Positions 52,946 through 62,138 of a stretch of DNA of 64,000 nt are shown here, piece after piece. Source of the DNA: Leishmania infantum JPCM5 (Eukaryota > Euglenozoa > Kinetoplastea > Trypanosomatida > Trypanosomatidae); the NCBI RefSeq assembly GCF_000002875.2, contig NC_009414.2:1256155-1320154 (forward strand), given 5' to 3'. A program made the position numbers and the translations under genes. How positions within the stretch are numbered: position 1 is the stretch's first letter; every line of letters begins with the position of its first letter. The notes beneath the pieces were generated by a model. The model ran no database searches and had not been told where the DNA came from. It was given only the letters and a program-made list of their open reading frames with translations.

Positions 52946-55192
52946 ATGGGGAAATCAAAGAAGCACGGGAAACCAGTAAAAGGCGCCTCGAAGAAGGGAA
53001 GCAAGCATGACAAGAGCAAGCGCAAGGCCAAGTTCATAGACCCCACGAGCAGCGTAAGTCGCGATGTTCGCGAAACCGTGGCGGCCCTCGTTCAGGAAAT
53101 CGAGCGCGAGGAGCCGGTGGCGGAGGAGAAGCTGCAGCCTCTTAAAAAAGGGAAGAAGTGCCAGGAGATCGCAGAAAAAGAGGGCATCCTCGTCAAAACC
53201 GGCATGACGAAGGAGCAGGCGCACACGATCGCTAACCGACTCAAACAGCAGCAGAGCACGACGCACCGCAGCGACGGCGAGGGCGACGTGGGGAGCGACG
53301 GCGGCGGCGACGGCGACGGCGGCGGCACCGAGGAAGACTACAGTGACACGGCCAACGAGCCCTCCCGGGAGTACCGCAAGGGAGGCTACCACCACGTTGT
53401 CATTGGTGAAGTCTATAACGATCGCTACCGCGTCGTCAAGAAGCTGGGCTGGGGCTACTTCTCTACTGTGTGGCTAGTGTGGGACTATCAGAAGGAGCGC
53501 TACCAGGCCATGAAGATTCAGAAATCGGCGGCCAGCTACAGCGAGGCCGCCTACGACGAGATCAAGCTGCTCTCGGAGATCATGGAGGCAGACCCGCACA
53601 AGAACCGTTGCTGTGCCCGCTTGAATGACTACTTCAAACACACTGGGCCGAATGGCACACACGTGTGCATGCTCTTTGACGTTTACGGCGAGAACTTGCT
53701 TTCCCTGATGGAGCGCTACGAGTACCGCGGCATCCCGCTACCAATTGTGAAGTGCATTGCGCGGCAGGTGCTTATAGGCCTCGACCACATCAACTCTATC
53801 GACATCATCCACACAGACCTCAAGCCAGAGAATGTACTCTTATCGACCCCGAAGCATTCTATAATATCGCTGATGAAGCATTTCCACCCGCCTCCGTTGC
53901 ATCAGCGCCCAAAGCTGACGGAGCGCGACCCCAAGACCATGACCAAATCACAGCGAAGACGCTACTACAAGAAGCTGGCGAAGGAGGAGCGAAAGACGCT
54001 CCTGGGCGAGGACGATGGCGACCACAAATCTAGAGGCGACGAACACGGCAGTAACGAGAACGGAGACGCAGATTCGGAAGGAAGCAAGACCGACCCGGAG
54101 TGGGAGGTCGAGCGCTTTCATCATGTCATCCTGGCCGACTTTGGTAATAGCTGCTGGACACACAAACAGTTCACGGACGAGGTGCAGACACGACAGTATC
54201 GCTGCCCCGAGGTTATCCTAGGCGAGCCATATTCGACGCCAATCGACATTTGGTCTTGCGCCTGCATGATTTTTGAGCTCATCACCGGCCAGTTCCTCTT
54301 CGATCCCAAAAAGGGCGACGACTACTCGCGTGATGAGGATCATCTGGCTCTAATGAGCGAGCTCCTGGGCGACTTGCCGGAGAGCATGCGACTGGGCGAC
54401 GGCAAGTACCGCAGCTACTACTACAACTCGAAAGGGGACTTGCGCAACATCAAAGATCTACAGTACTGGGTCCTGGAGGACGTGCTCCATCAGCGGCACA
54501 AGTTTACCAAGAAAAAGGCTAAGGAGATCGCCGACTTCCTGCTCCCTATGCTAGAGTACGCGCCCGACACCCGCGCTACCCCTGCCGCAATGCTGCGTGA
54601 CCACGACGCGTTCTTCGATATCCAGGACGACGACTATGCGCCGCTGTGCTTCGTTGATGAGGACAGCGGCGACGAGGAAGGCTCTGCTTCGGACGAGGAG
54701 GAGGAGGAGACCGACAGCGATGACTCTTCACAGTCCTACTCCTCCGCTCCTTCCAGCGAGCTGACGGCGAAGCGCTCCCGCCAGCCGGACAACGATGCCG
54801 ACCGCTCCGACACCTTTCGGTACTGGGAGGAGCATCCCATTCTCAACCGCACTTACCTAGAGGAGCGAGGGTTGACTATTGCCGACATCCAGTCGGTCCT
54901 CGCCGGGAACTTCTTAGATGACGCTGCAGCCCATGAGGCTGCCGCGGAGGTGATTCGTCTGCTCTCGGAGGAGACGGACCGGCTCTCGAACGACCACGGA
55001 AGCGATGGACACGAGGCGGACAATGAGGACGGGGGCGACGGCGATAATGACGACGAGGAGGAGACCACACAGGGCTCTGAAGGACCAGAGAAGGTGGTGG
55101 TGGGCAAGGCGGCTCCGTGCGACGATGGCGTCGACGAAGACGAGGAAACCACAGATGAAGAGGAGGAGGGGAGTAGCGATGGTGCTGAGTAG
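52946..55192 (+). CDS. SR-protein kinase (SRPK family)
   Basis: The product has 748 residues. A Lys-rich N-terminus (KSKKHGKPVKGASKKGSKH) is followed by a Gly/Asp linker. The split kinase domain starts near residue 150: KLGWGYFSTVWLVWD is the glycine loop and HTDLKPENVLL carries catalytic Asp291. A charged spacer (about 310-385) precedes ADFGNSCW with Asp398. QTRQYRCPEVILG then IDIWSCACMIFELITG complete the SRPK pattern. The acidic Ser/Asp/Glu tail (about 575-600 and the last 60 residues) is unusual in length. SRPKs phosphorylate Arg-Ser repeats of splicing factors; in trypanosomes the trans-splicing factor TSR1 is a known type of substrate. Confidence 0.95.
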   Translation: MGKSKKHGKPVKGASKKGSKHDKSKRKAKFIDPTSSVSRDVRETVAALVQEIEREEPVAEEKLQPLKKGKKCQEIAEKEGILVKTGMTKEQAHTIANRLKQQQSTTHRSDGEGDVGSDGGGDGDGGGTEEDYSDTANEPSREYRKGGYHHVVIGEVYNDRYRVVKKLGWGYFSTVWLVWDYQKERYQAMKIQKSAASYSEAAYDEIKLLSEIMEADPHKNRCCARLNDYFKHTGPNGTHVCMLFDVYGENLLSLMERYEYRGIPLPIVKCIARQVLIGLDHINSIDIIHTDLKPENVLLSTPKHSIISLMKHFHPPPLHQRPKLTERDPKTMTKSQRRRYYKKLAKEERKTLLGEDDGDHKSRGDEHGSNENGDADSEGSKTDPEWEVERFHHVILADFGNSCWTHKQFTDEVQTRQYRCPEVILGEPYSTPIDIWSCACMIFELITGQFLFDPKKGDDYSRDEDHLALMSELLGDLPESMRLGDGKYRSYYYNSKGDLRNIKDLQYWVLEDVLHQRHKFTKKKAKEIADFLLPMLEYAPDTRATPAAMLRDHDAFFDIQDDDYAPLCFVDEDSGDEEGSASDEEEEETDSDDSSQSYSSAPSSELTAKRSRQPDNDADRSDTFRYWEEHPILNRTYLEERGLTIADIQSVLAGNFLDDAAAHEAAAEVIRLLSEETDRLSNDHGSDGHEADNEDGGDGDNDDEEETTQGSEGPEKVVVGKAAPCDDGVDEDEETTDEEEEGSSDGAE

Positions 55193-55945
55193 AAGGTAGC
55201 GCTGTTTTAAAGGGCACAAAACAACAAACAGGATAAACGCAGCTGCCCGTGCGACGCAGAGAGGCCCATGGCTAAATATGCACACGTTTACAAAAGGGAA
55301 AGGAGACGGCAACGCCGCATCTCCGCTACTGTTCGTTTTTGCCTCCCTTTTCTCCGTTGCGGCTGCTCGCCGGCTTCGATGGGTGTCCTGCTTCGTACAA
55401 TAGCCTAGTAAAACGGTGAGCATTACTCCGCGCCCGCAGTATGCGGCTGCTCAGGGCAACATGTGGAGGGCCACTGGGCTGGAGGTCAACGCATGGAAGA
55501 AGATTGCGCGATCAAAGCAGTCTTTTGCCGCAACGACGCGAGAAAAAGGGCTGTCTACTTCTCTTGAGCATCTTGGAAAACTGATACCGGCTCCCCCCTC
55601 TCTTTCCCGCGCTGTAATGCATCCGCTCTTTCCGTGCAACTCTGCTCTCCTTTTACCTGTGCTGATTATCTCTTTCCTTTTCTGTTCGTGCATTGGCGCA
55701 CTTGGGACCTCATTCCTCTCGTCGTGTTTTCCCTTTTTTTTTCCTGTGCCGCTCATACACACACACACGCAAATACACGATCCCTCCTCTGACGTTTGTG
55801 TGGCCGTTTGCGCCACGCAAAACGAAACACTTGCGCTCCGTCTATTATTTTCTTTTGTTTCGACAACGCAACACGCTTGCGCTCGCCCGCTCCCTCGCGC
55901 TCCCCCTTTCCTACTGCTGTGCTGAATCTTGTGCAGGCTACCAGA
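55193..55945 (+). other. Intergenic region before RPS14
   Basis: No supported gene. CT-rich tracts at about 55587-55760 and 55880-55920. Confidence 0.65.
55886..55936 (+). promoter_or_regulatory. Likely spliced-leader acceptor of RPS14
   Basis: A C/T-rich tract (55886-55920) is followed by TGTGCAG with the AG at 55935-55936, only 9 nt before the ATG. A very short 5' UTR suits a highly translated ribosomal protein mRNA. Confidence 0.55.
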
Positions 55946-56380
55946 ATGTCCAAGAAGCAGGAAGTTAAGGCGTACGGCCCGAACGTGAAGAAGGGCGACC
56001 TCGTTTACGGCGTCGTGCACATCTACGCCTCCTTCAATGACACGTTTGTGCACGTGACGGACACGTCCGGCCGCGAAACATACGTGAAGGTCACCGGAGG
56101 TATGAAGGTGAAGGCCGATCGAGATGAGTCTTCCCCCTACGCTGCGATGATGGCCGCCCAGGACGTCGTGGCGCGTTGCAAGGAGTGCGGAATCAACGCC
56201 CTGCACGTCAAGATGCGCGCCGTCGGTGGTGTGCGCACCAAGTCCCCTGGTCCTGGCGCCCAGGCCGCCCTCCGCGCGCTCGCCCGCGCTGGGATGAAGA
56301 TTGGCCGCATCGAGGATGTCACCCCGATCCCGACCGACTCCACCCGCCGCAAGGGTTCCCGCCGTGGTCGCCGCCTGTAA
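55946..56380 (+). CDS. RPS14: 40S ribosomal protein S14 (uS11)
   Basis: The product has 144 residues, with the ATG at 55946 inside a longer open frame. uS11 features include [43 protein letters not shown] and [16 protein letters not shown]. The basic tail [11 protein letters not shown] is the usual C-terminus. uS11 sits on the platform of the small subunit near the mRNA exit channel. Length and sequence are typical. Confidence 0.97.
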   Translation: MSKKQEVKAYGPNVKKGDLVYGVVHIYASFNDTFVHVTDTSGRETYVKVTGGMKVKADRDESSPYAAMMAAQDVVARCKECGINALHVKMRAVGGVRTKSPGPGAQAALRALARAGMKIGRIEDVTPIPTDSTRRKGSRRGRRL

Positions 56381-57251
56381 GGTCCTTGTGACCGCGCGTT
56401 TGGCGGACTGCTCAGCAGAGCGGGCTAACGCTGACGAAGATATGCTGGTTTCCCTGTGTTTGTGATTTGCCATCCTTTCGTGTCAAAGAGAAACAACAAC
56501 AACAGCAACCCGTTTAGGCCAAGAAGCGGGCGCTCGGACTCTTTCCCTGCCTGCCCTATCCCCATGAAGCACGCCGGCTGTCGCACTGGGCACCTCATGA
56601 CCCTGTTGATAGCGCTGGAGGCCTTCATTGCGTGCTGGTTGTGGGGGGGGGGTGGAAGGGGGAGAGGCGTGTTGTATTCATGTGAGGTGGTGGTGGCATT
56701 GCGCAGCGGTGGGAAAAGCAGGGTCTTTTCCGTACTCCGTGACAGAGCTGCCGTGCTCATCTTTTCCCGGTTCACTGCTTGCACTGTTGGCTGCCTCGCC
56801 TTCTCCCCTCCCCCTGCCCCCACGAAACGCGGTTACCGCGTCTCCTCCGTGGGAGAAGTGGAGTGGCACAGTTAAGGCGACTACAAGGAGTTCCCCCTAC
56901 CCTGGAGGGAGACTTGCGGGCGCGGGACGCCTTGTCTACGTGAGCGTCTCTTCCCAAGTAGACGACTCCCTCGACTTTGTCCCCTCCGTCGCATTCCGCC
57001 CCTCTCCGCCCTCCTTTCGTGTACGTCTCTGCATTGTACACTTCCTTTCGCCTGCTTTCCCACGCTCGCGCGCAACAACGTGGACGCACCACATCGCTCG
57101 CTGGAGAAGAGAGAAAAGTGGTGAGTACGTGTTCCGCTCTTTCCCTTCTCCCCTCCGCTCGCGTCGCACCTCTCCGCAGCTTTACCGCTCTCTTCCCTTC
57201 CATCATCCGCGTCGTGCACCACTTCCCTCATTTTCCGTGCGGCAGTAGAAA
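56381..57251 (+). other. Intergenic region before ATP synthase delta
   Basis: No supported gene. A G run lies at 56643-56652 with more G runs after it. Strong CT-rich zone at 57130-57240, ending TGCGGCAG with the AG at 57244-57245, six bases before the next ATG; earlier AGs are alternatives. Confidence 0.6.
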
Positions 57252-57797
57252 ATGTTCCGCTTCTGTGGTCGTCGCCTGGTGGCGCGTACGCTGCCCCTGC
57301 TTGCCGATTACCAAGAGATGCCGGAGGCATTCGAGTTCATGGAGCACAAGGTTGTGGATAAGGATATCCACTCCGCCTACGAGAACATGGAAACGCTGCG
57401 CCTCACCGTCACCCGCCAGGACGAGTTCCTCTTCAAGGAGGCGCCGGTGAAGTGCGTCACAATCGTGGGCGTCAACGGCGAGTGCGGTGTGTACCCCGGC
57501 CACGCGTACGAAATCACGCAGCTCACCCCCGCGCCACTGACGGTAGAGATGCCAGATGGCACGGTGAAGAAGTACTTTACGAGCGGCGGCTTCGCCCACA
57601 TCAACAACGAAGGCTCCTGCGATATTAACTGCGTGGAGTGCATCCCGCTCACGGAGCTCGACGTCGATGCCGCGGAGAAGGCGCTCGCGCAGCAGCAATC
57701 GGCTTTGAATAGCGCCCATGATGACAAGGCGAGGGCGGTAATTGAGATTCGAATCGGCGTGCTCGAGTCGGTCATCCAGAGCCTCAAGCACGCGTAA
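57252..57797 (+). CDS. Mitochondrial F1-ATP synthase delta subunit (bacterial epsilon homologue)
   Basis: The product has 181 residues. The first ~17 residues (MFRFCGRRLVARTLP) form a typical mitochondrial targeting sequence. The body follows the F1 epsilon/delta pattern: LRLTVTRQDEFLFKEAPVKCVTIVGVNGECGVYPGHAYEI, then VKKYFTSGGFAHI and the helical C-terminal domain rich in Ala/Glu (about 138-178). This central-stalk subunit couples gamma rotation to ATP synthesis. T. brucei has its homologue in the syntenic region. The start is set by the targeting sequence and the adjacent acceptor AG. Confidence 0.94.
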   Translation: MFRFCGRRLVARTLPLLADYQEMPEAFEFMEHKVVDKDIHSAYENMETLRLTVTRQDEFLFKEAPVKCVTIVGVNGECGVYPGHAYEITQLTPAPLTVEMPDGTVKKYFTSGGFAHINNEGSCDINCVECIPLTELDVDAAEKALAQQQSALNSAHDDKARAVIEIRIGVLESVIQSLKHA

Positions 57798-58729
57798 GCT
57801 GTGAAGATTCTACGGCATCGTGCACCGCATCCGACCCAGTCGCAAGTGCGCTGCCACGTGGGGCACAAAAGGGGGGGAGAGTATCGATGAGACCGCGCCT
57901 GCTTTCGTCGCCGAATCACTCACACGGTACATGCTGGTGTCTTCGTTCTCTTCTCCGCGAGCACCCACTAACGAATGGTTTTCTTCACGCCCGCATCCCT
58001 TTTCTCCTCCTCATCCGAGCGGTGCCTTGGGGCCGGCACGCGGCACACATTTCGGCGCATTACGTTTCTTTTGAACCACGTCGCTTGCGAGGTTCTGAGA
58101 GGCGCCGCTCATTGGTGACGCCGCTGCTGCGACTGCCCACTCTCCCGCGCACGCTCACCCAGACACCCAGACACATCTTTAGTCATTATGGAGTTCTTAA
58201 CTGTAGCATAGTAAGAAGAAACGTACACACAAACACAAGCAAAATTGAAGATCGGTGATGTAACAGAAAAGTCAACGCGAGGACCACGAGTAGGAGAAAC
58301 CTCGTGAGTCATGCGACCAAGCGCCGGGCAATGCTGAGAATGCTGGAAGAGGGCGAGACGAGAAGCGAGACATTGCTGTATCACAGCCATGTGATATGAG
58401 TCGGCCTTTTCCACTGCACATGCGCAAGTGCACTAAAGCTAGAGCACCTCTTCACAGACGGAAAGAAAAAGGGATGCCCGAGGCAGCTGTTGACGGCAAA
58501 GACGCCCGCATATGAGTTGCAGTGGCACGGCTTTCCTCAATCATTGTGGAAGATGAACCTGGGAGATTCACTCTTAAACGTATGCTTTCACCATGCTTTA
58601 CCGTACTGTCTCTTCCACACCGAACCACCTGCCTCACTCTCTCGCACATGGCGACGCCCCTTCTGCTCCTATCTCTAAATACGATTGCGTTCGCCATCGC
58701 TTTACTGCCCCTCTTCCTGTCCGCATATC
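57798..58729 (+). other. Intergenic region upstream of SIDER E
   Basis: No supported gene; mixed sequence, probably ATP synthase delta 3' UTR. The long frame starting at 58522 belongs to the SIDER reading. Confidence 0.6.
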
Positions 58730-59483
58730 CTCATGAGACTCGCCACCCAACCGCGGTATCAGGGTGTGGAACCCAGGCTCTGTGTGGGGAGGCCAAGAGC
58801 CTGCGGCCCGGCCGCCGGGCACGGCTGCGGCCTCTTGGCGTCGGCGGACAGCGCTTGGCTGGCGCGGTGCCGAGGAGACGTGCGGCCATGATCGCGCTTG
58901 GACCAGCTCACGACGAGTCGCACCGACGGCTCACCACATATGCGCGCAGGCGCCCACCGCTTTTCTGCCTTTGCTGCCTTTGCTGCGTTGCGGTGGTGTG
59001 GAGCGTGATCGCGGCAACGGCCCGCTCTGCATGCACCGGAATCGCAGTGGGCTGGACGACGCCACACGGCGTTGGTTGTCCCGTCTCCTCGACGAGTCCT
59101 CGCTGCAAGTGTGTACGCTGCAGGAGACTCACTTCTCCCCTGCAGGCCTGGAAGGCGCTTGGTCTGCACGGCGTTCAGTCTTCTCGGTGCAGCAAGAGAG
59201 AGGGAGGGAGCGCGAGTGATGAGCGAGAGAGGAGCCCCGTAGTACATGCCGATTATGCCCACAGCGCATGCGCGCGCAGCATGCGGCATCTCCTCCATCC
59301 CACCGTGCGGGCGGATGAGGCGCCGACCGCGCGGCACGTACCCGAAGAGGGGACGAGGCGGGAGAGGAGGGGCCCGCTAGACGCATGTCCCGATTCAACG
59401 ACATGACGGTTGCTCCTAGACGGCCAGGACGTCGCCGCAGCGCGGCAGTGGGTGCGTGGGCTGCAACTGTGCATGCGTGTGAC
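58730..59483 (+). mobile_element. SIDER-type retroposon with endonuclease remnant, copy E (sense)
   Basis: Homology with copy D starts at CTCATGAGACTCG (58730) and ends at about 59483, where the shared tail is cut just after CTGTGCATGCGTGTG. One + frame reads SSLQVCTLQETHF, with LQETHF at 59118-59135. This fits the AP-endonuclease start of an ingi/L1Tc ORF. The following part matches the tail of copy A, so the reverse transcriptase and RNase H parts are deleted, as in SIDERs. It lies downstream of ATP synthase delta, in sense orientation. Confidence 0.7.
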
Positions 59484-60061
59484 TTTGCGAGCTGCTGCGT
59501 TGTGGATCGAAGGTTGAGAAGGAAAGTTTCTTGTGAGAAGTGATAGAATCACGATGTGGTAGTCGGTGTTGCTGCGAAGCTTCCACTCTTTCAACCCGCA
59601 TTCTTCTCCCCGCGTCACTCTTCTTCCTGGGTGACTTTCACGTTGTTGGGTTGTTGTTTCCTGCCCTTTCTTCGGGGTGTTGGGGCCGCCGCCCGGGTGC
59701 GTTTAGGAGAGTCATGCTGTTAGCCGCCCTCAGCATCACGGGTGTCCTGTGTGCTTGCTGGTCAGGAGTTCTACTTCGTGCTTGTGTGACGTATGTGGAC
59801 ATGGGACTCGTCGTGTGGACTGAAGCTTCTTTTTCTTTTCATTTCCTACTTCTCTGTTTACAACTTTCGGGGTGTGAATTGCCGTTCAATGAGGGTAGGT
59901 GCGCACGTGTGCAGGGTGCGGTCGAACTTCACGATCAGATTCTGCTGTTAAGTGGGTTTGCCGCATCCTGCGAGCACTCCTGCTCGTACGACTTCTCTTA
60001 TACTGCGGCAGAGCGAAGACAGGGTATTTCATTAGTGTGAAGGGTTCCGCAAGCTACGCTC
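59484..60061 (+). other. Intergenic region before CDK5RAP3
   Basis: No supported gene. The open frame 59540-60040 is T/C-rich leader-like sequence. Confidence 0.6.
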
Positions 60062-61228
60062 ATGACGTCGCAGCCGATCTCTATTCACTACAAGCAGATG
60101 GAGGAGTGGCTGGAGGATCGCAAGTCCGTTTTTTCTCGAAAGCACAAGAGTGAGTACAATGCATTGTTGTCCGTAGCCCCTCGACTCGTGCAGATGGCGC
60201 AGTATGACATCCCAGCACTCGAGAAGCAGATCAAGAAGAACGAGAACGCTATCGAGGACTGTCACCGGGTCTGCGAGGAGGCGCAGCGCACACAGCTCAA
60301 GCTGGTAGAGAGGCGGCGCGCCATGCTGAGGGAGTACGGAATCGAGCTCGCTGCCGCTGTCGGGGAAGTCGAGGTCGTCTTCGCGGTCGATCAGCGTGTG
60401 AGGGAAGCGTGCGCGCAAGTGAACGCCGCCTTTCAAGAGTACGCTCGTGCCCGTGTGAGGGCGCTGAAGGAGTACTACAACGCTCTTTTGGCGAGAACTG
60501 CGGCTGGGCGGTACGGCACGGACCCATTTGCTTTCCACTTTCCTTGGCTCCAGCGCGCTTTCAGTGAGGCGGAGTACCAGCCCGCGGATGCCTTGTCTGA
60601 GGCTACCGACGCCGGTGGTGAGGCGGCCGATGCGGCAGAACCTCAAATTGACTGGGGCGACGATGACGAAGGCGCGGCGGGGACGTTCGCAGGGCTGGGG
60701 AAGGATGCCGTGCAGATCAACTGGGATGCTACTGAAATGGAAGCCCGCCCCGTAGAGGACGACAGTCTACCAGCGACAGATGGGCTGCATTTCTCAATTG
60801 ATCTTGCTTCTGCAAAGCATCGCGCCAATGTAATGTCAGAGCTGGAGGCAGCATCGTGCTTCTGCCGCGAGCGCGGCACCGCGGACCTGCTGGAGTGCGC
60901 CACGGAGACGGAGGCGTTGCGCCGCTTTCTCTCAAGCGCCAAAGAAGGTGAGCTCGCTCGTATGAAGGAGAGCTACCGCGCGCGGGGCAGCTTTGTGGAT
61001 CGAATCACCCGTTTCCAGCAGCAGATTGTGGTGGCCGAAAACCGCTCCACGACGCACCAGGCGAAGATGCAGGATGCCGAAGACGACCTGGCAAAGTTGA
61101 AAGTGCAGCAGGATGAGCTGCTGTCACGTCTGAGGAGCATGCGGGATGAGGCGCTCACCCACCTGGAACACATGTTCCCAGATCGCAGGATCCTCATCGT
61201 TGGCGACCTGAACAAGTACTTGGCGTGA
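60062..61228 (+). CDS. CDK5RAP3/C53-like UFMylation adaptor
   Basis: The product has 388 residues. The N-terminus (ISIHYKQMEEWLEDRKSV) and the coiled-coil first half fit CDK5RAP3. The central acidic disordered region contains I196-D197-W198-G199 and I219-N220-W221-D222. IDWG is the shuffled ATG8-interacting motif by which C53 binds UFM1 and ATG8. A second helical region with coiled-coil features closes the protein (about 250-388). In plants and animals C53 works with UFL1 and DDRGK1 on stalled ER ribosomes and in ER-phagy. Leishmania has a UFM1 pathway, so this gene is likely its C53. The protein is shorter than human CDK5RAP3 (about 500 residues). Confidence 0.85.
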   Translation: MTSQPISIHYKQMEEWLEDRKSVFSRKHKSEYNALLSVAPRLVQMAQYDIPALEKQIKKNENAIEDCHRVCEEAQRTQLKLVERRRAMLREYGIELAAAVGEVEVVFAVDQRVREACAQVNAAFQEYARARVRALKEYYNALLARTAAGRYGTDPFAFHFPWLQRAFSEAEYQPADALSEATDAGGEAADAAEPQIDWGDDDEGAAGTFAGLGKDAVQINWDATEMEARPVEDDSLPATDGLHFSIDLASAKHRANVMSELEAASCFCRERGTADLLECATETEALRRFLSSAKEGELARMKESYRARGSFVDRITRFQQQIVVAENRSTTHQAKMQDAEDDLAKLKVQQDELLSRLRSMRDEALTHLEHMFPDRRILIVGDLNKYLA

Positions 61229-62138
61229 TGCACCATTGCAGTTGCAGCGCTTTTTCATCTCCAATGAGAGTTTTCGTGTATGCATGTGTGTGGTGCGCGC
61301 AGCTCGGGCGGTAGGCGTGGTGTGTAGTCGTTGGCGCGTAGGTTTCGTTGGCGCCGCGTTCTGTTAGCGACGTGCTCTTTGGCACCGTGTGAGTTGCTCC
61401 TCTTTCTCCGGTTCTCTGATGCGTGCAGCCTTTTTCTTCTGCCAGATGTCGGTCGGCTGGTGTGAAGGCTCTCTATATATTTCTTCTCCACGCGATCGTA
61501 GAGTCCGCACTCTCTCCCTCTCACTCGTGGAGCGCGCGGAGGAGAGAGACTCACGATCCGCCTCTCTTCCTCTTTGCAAGTGTGCTCGATTTTTTTTTTC
61601 CATTTGCCGGGATGAGTGTGTCGCGCTTCTGGTGAAAACTTCATGAACGCCATGTGCAGCGGCACACGATTGCGTGATAGCGTTCTAGCCTCTCCCCCTG
61701 CATAGCTGCTGGGTTCTCCCTTGCACATCTTCCACTTCCCCACGTGATGGGCTTTCGCTGAGCGTCGCTGACACTCTTCCTCTAACGCCATCTCCCTCAC
61801 TTTTCTTTGTTCTCTGTTTCTTTCCCATCAATGCTGCGTCCGCATGCGTGTATGCACGCGCTTATGTCTTGTCCTCTGTCCTGCGCTCCCACATACGACT
61901 GCGCGCAGGAGAGCTACGTTCTCCTTGTACTTCACCTCTCGCTGAAAGCACCCCGCCCCCTTCGCAGCATTCTCAAACCCCCGCTGCGTGCGACGGTGCT
62001 GCATCTCTGGCCTCCATCTTACTGCGCTTCTCCCGTATCTTGCGACTCGCGACGATCGTCACCCTTGCCCTTTGCTTTGCGTGGTGGCGCCCATCCCGTT
62101 CATTAGTGAACTCTTGGTTGCGGCTGCGCACAGAGACG
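61229..62138 (+). other. Intergenic region before the Pro/Ala-rich gene
   Basis: No supported gene. T run near 61591-61600. The frame of the next gene is open upstream to a GTG at 61848, but that part reads as leader. Confidence 0.6.

Noticed and set aside
58522..59406. 294-codon open frame spanning SIDER E
   Set aside because: It is mostly the GC-rich SIDER read through, its start lies outside the element, and the same frame is antisense in copy D. The endonuclease-like peptide is in a different frame. Not a gene.
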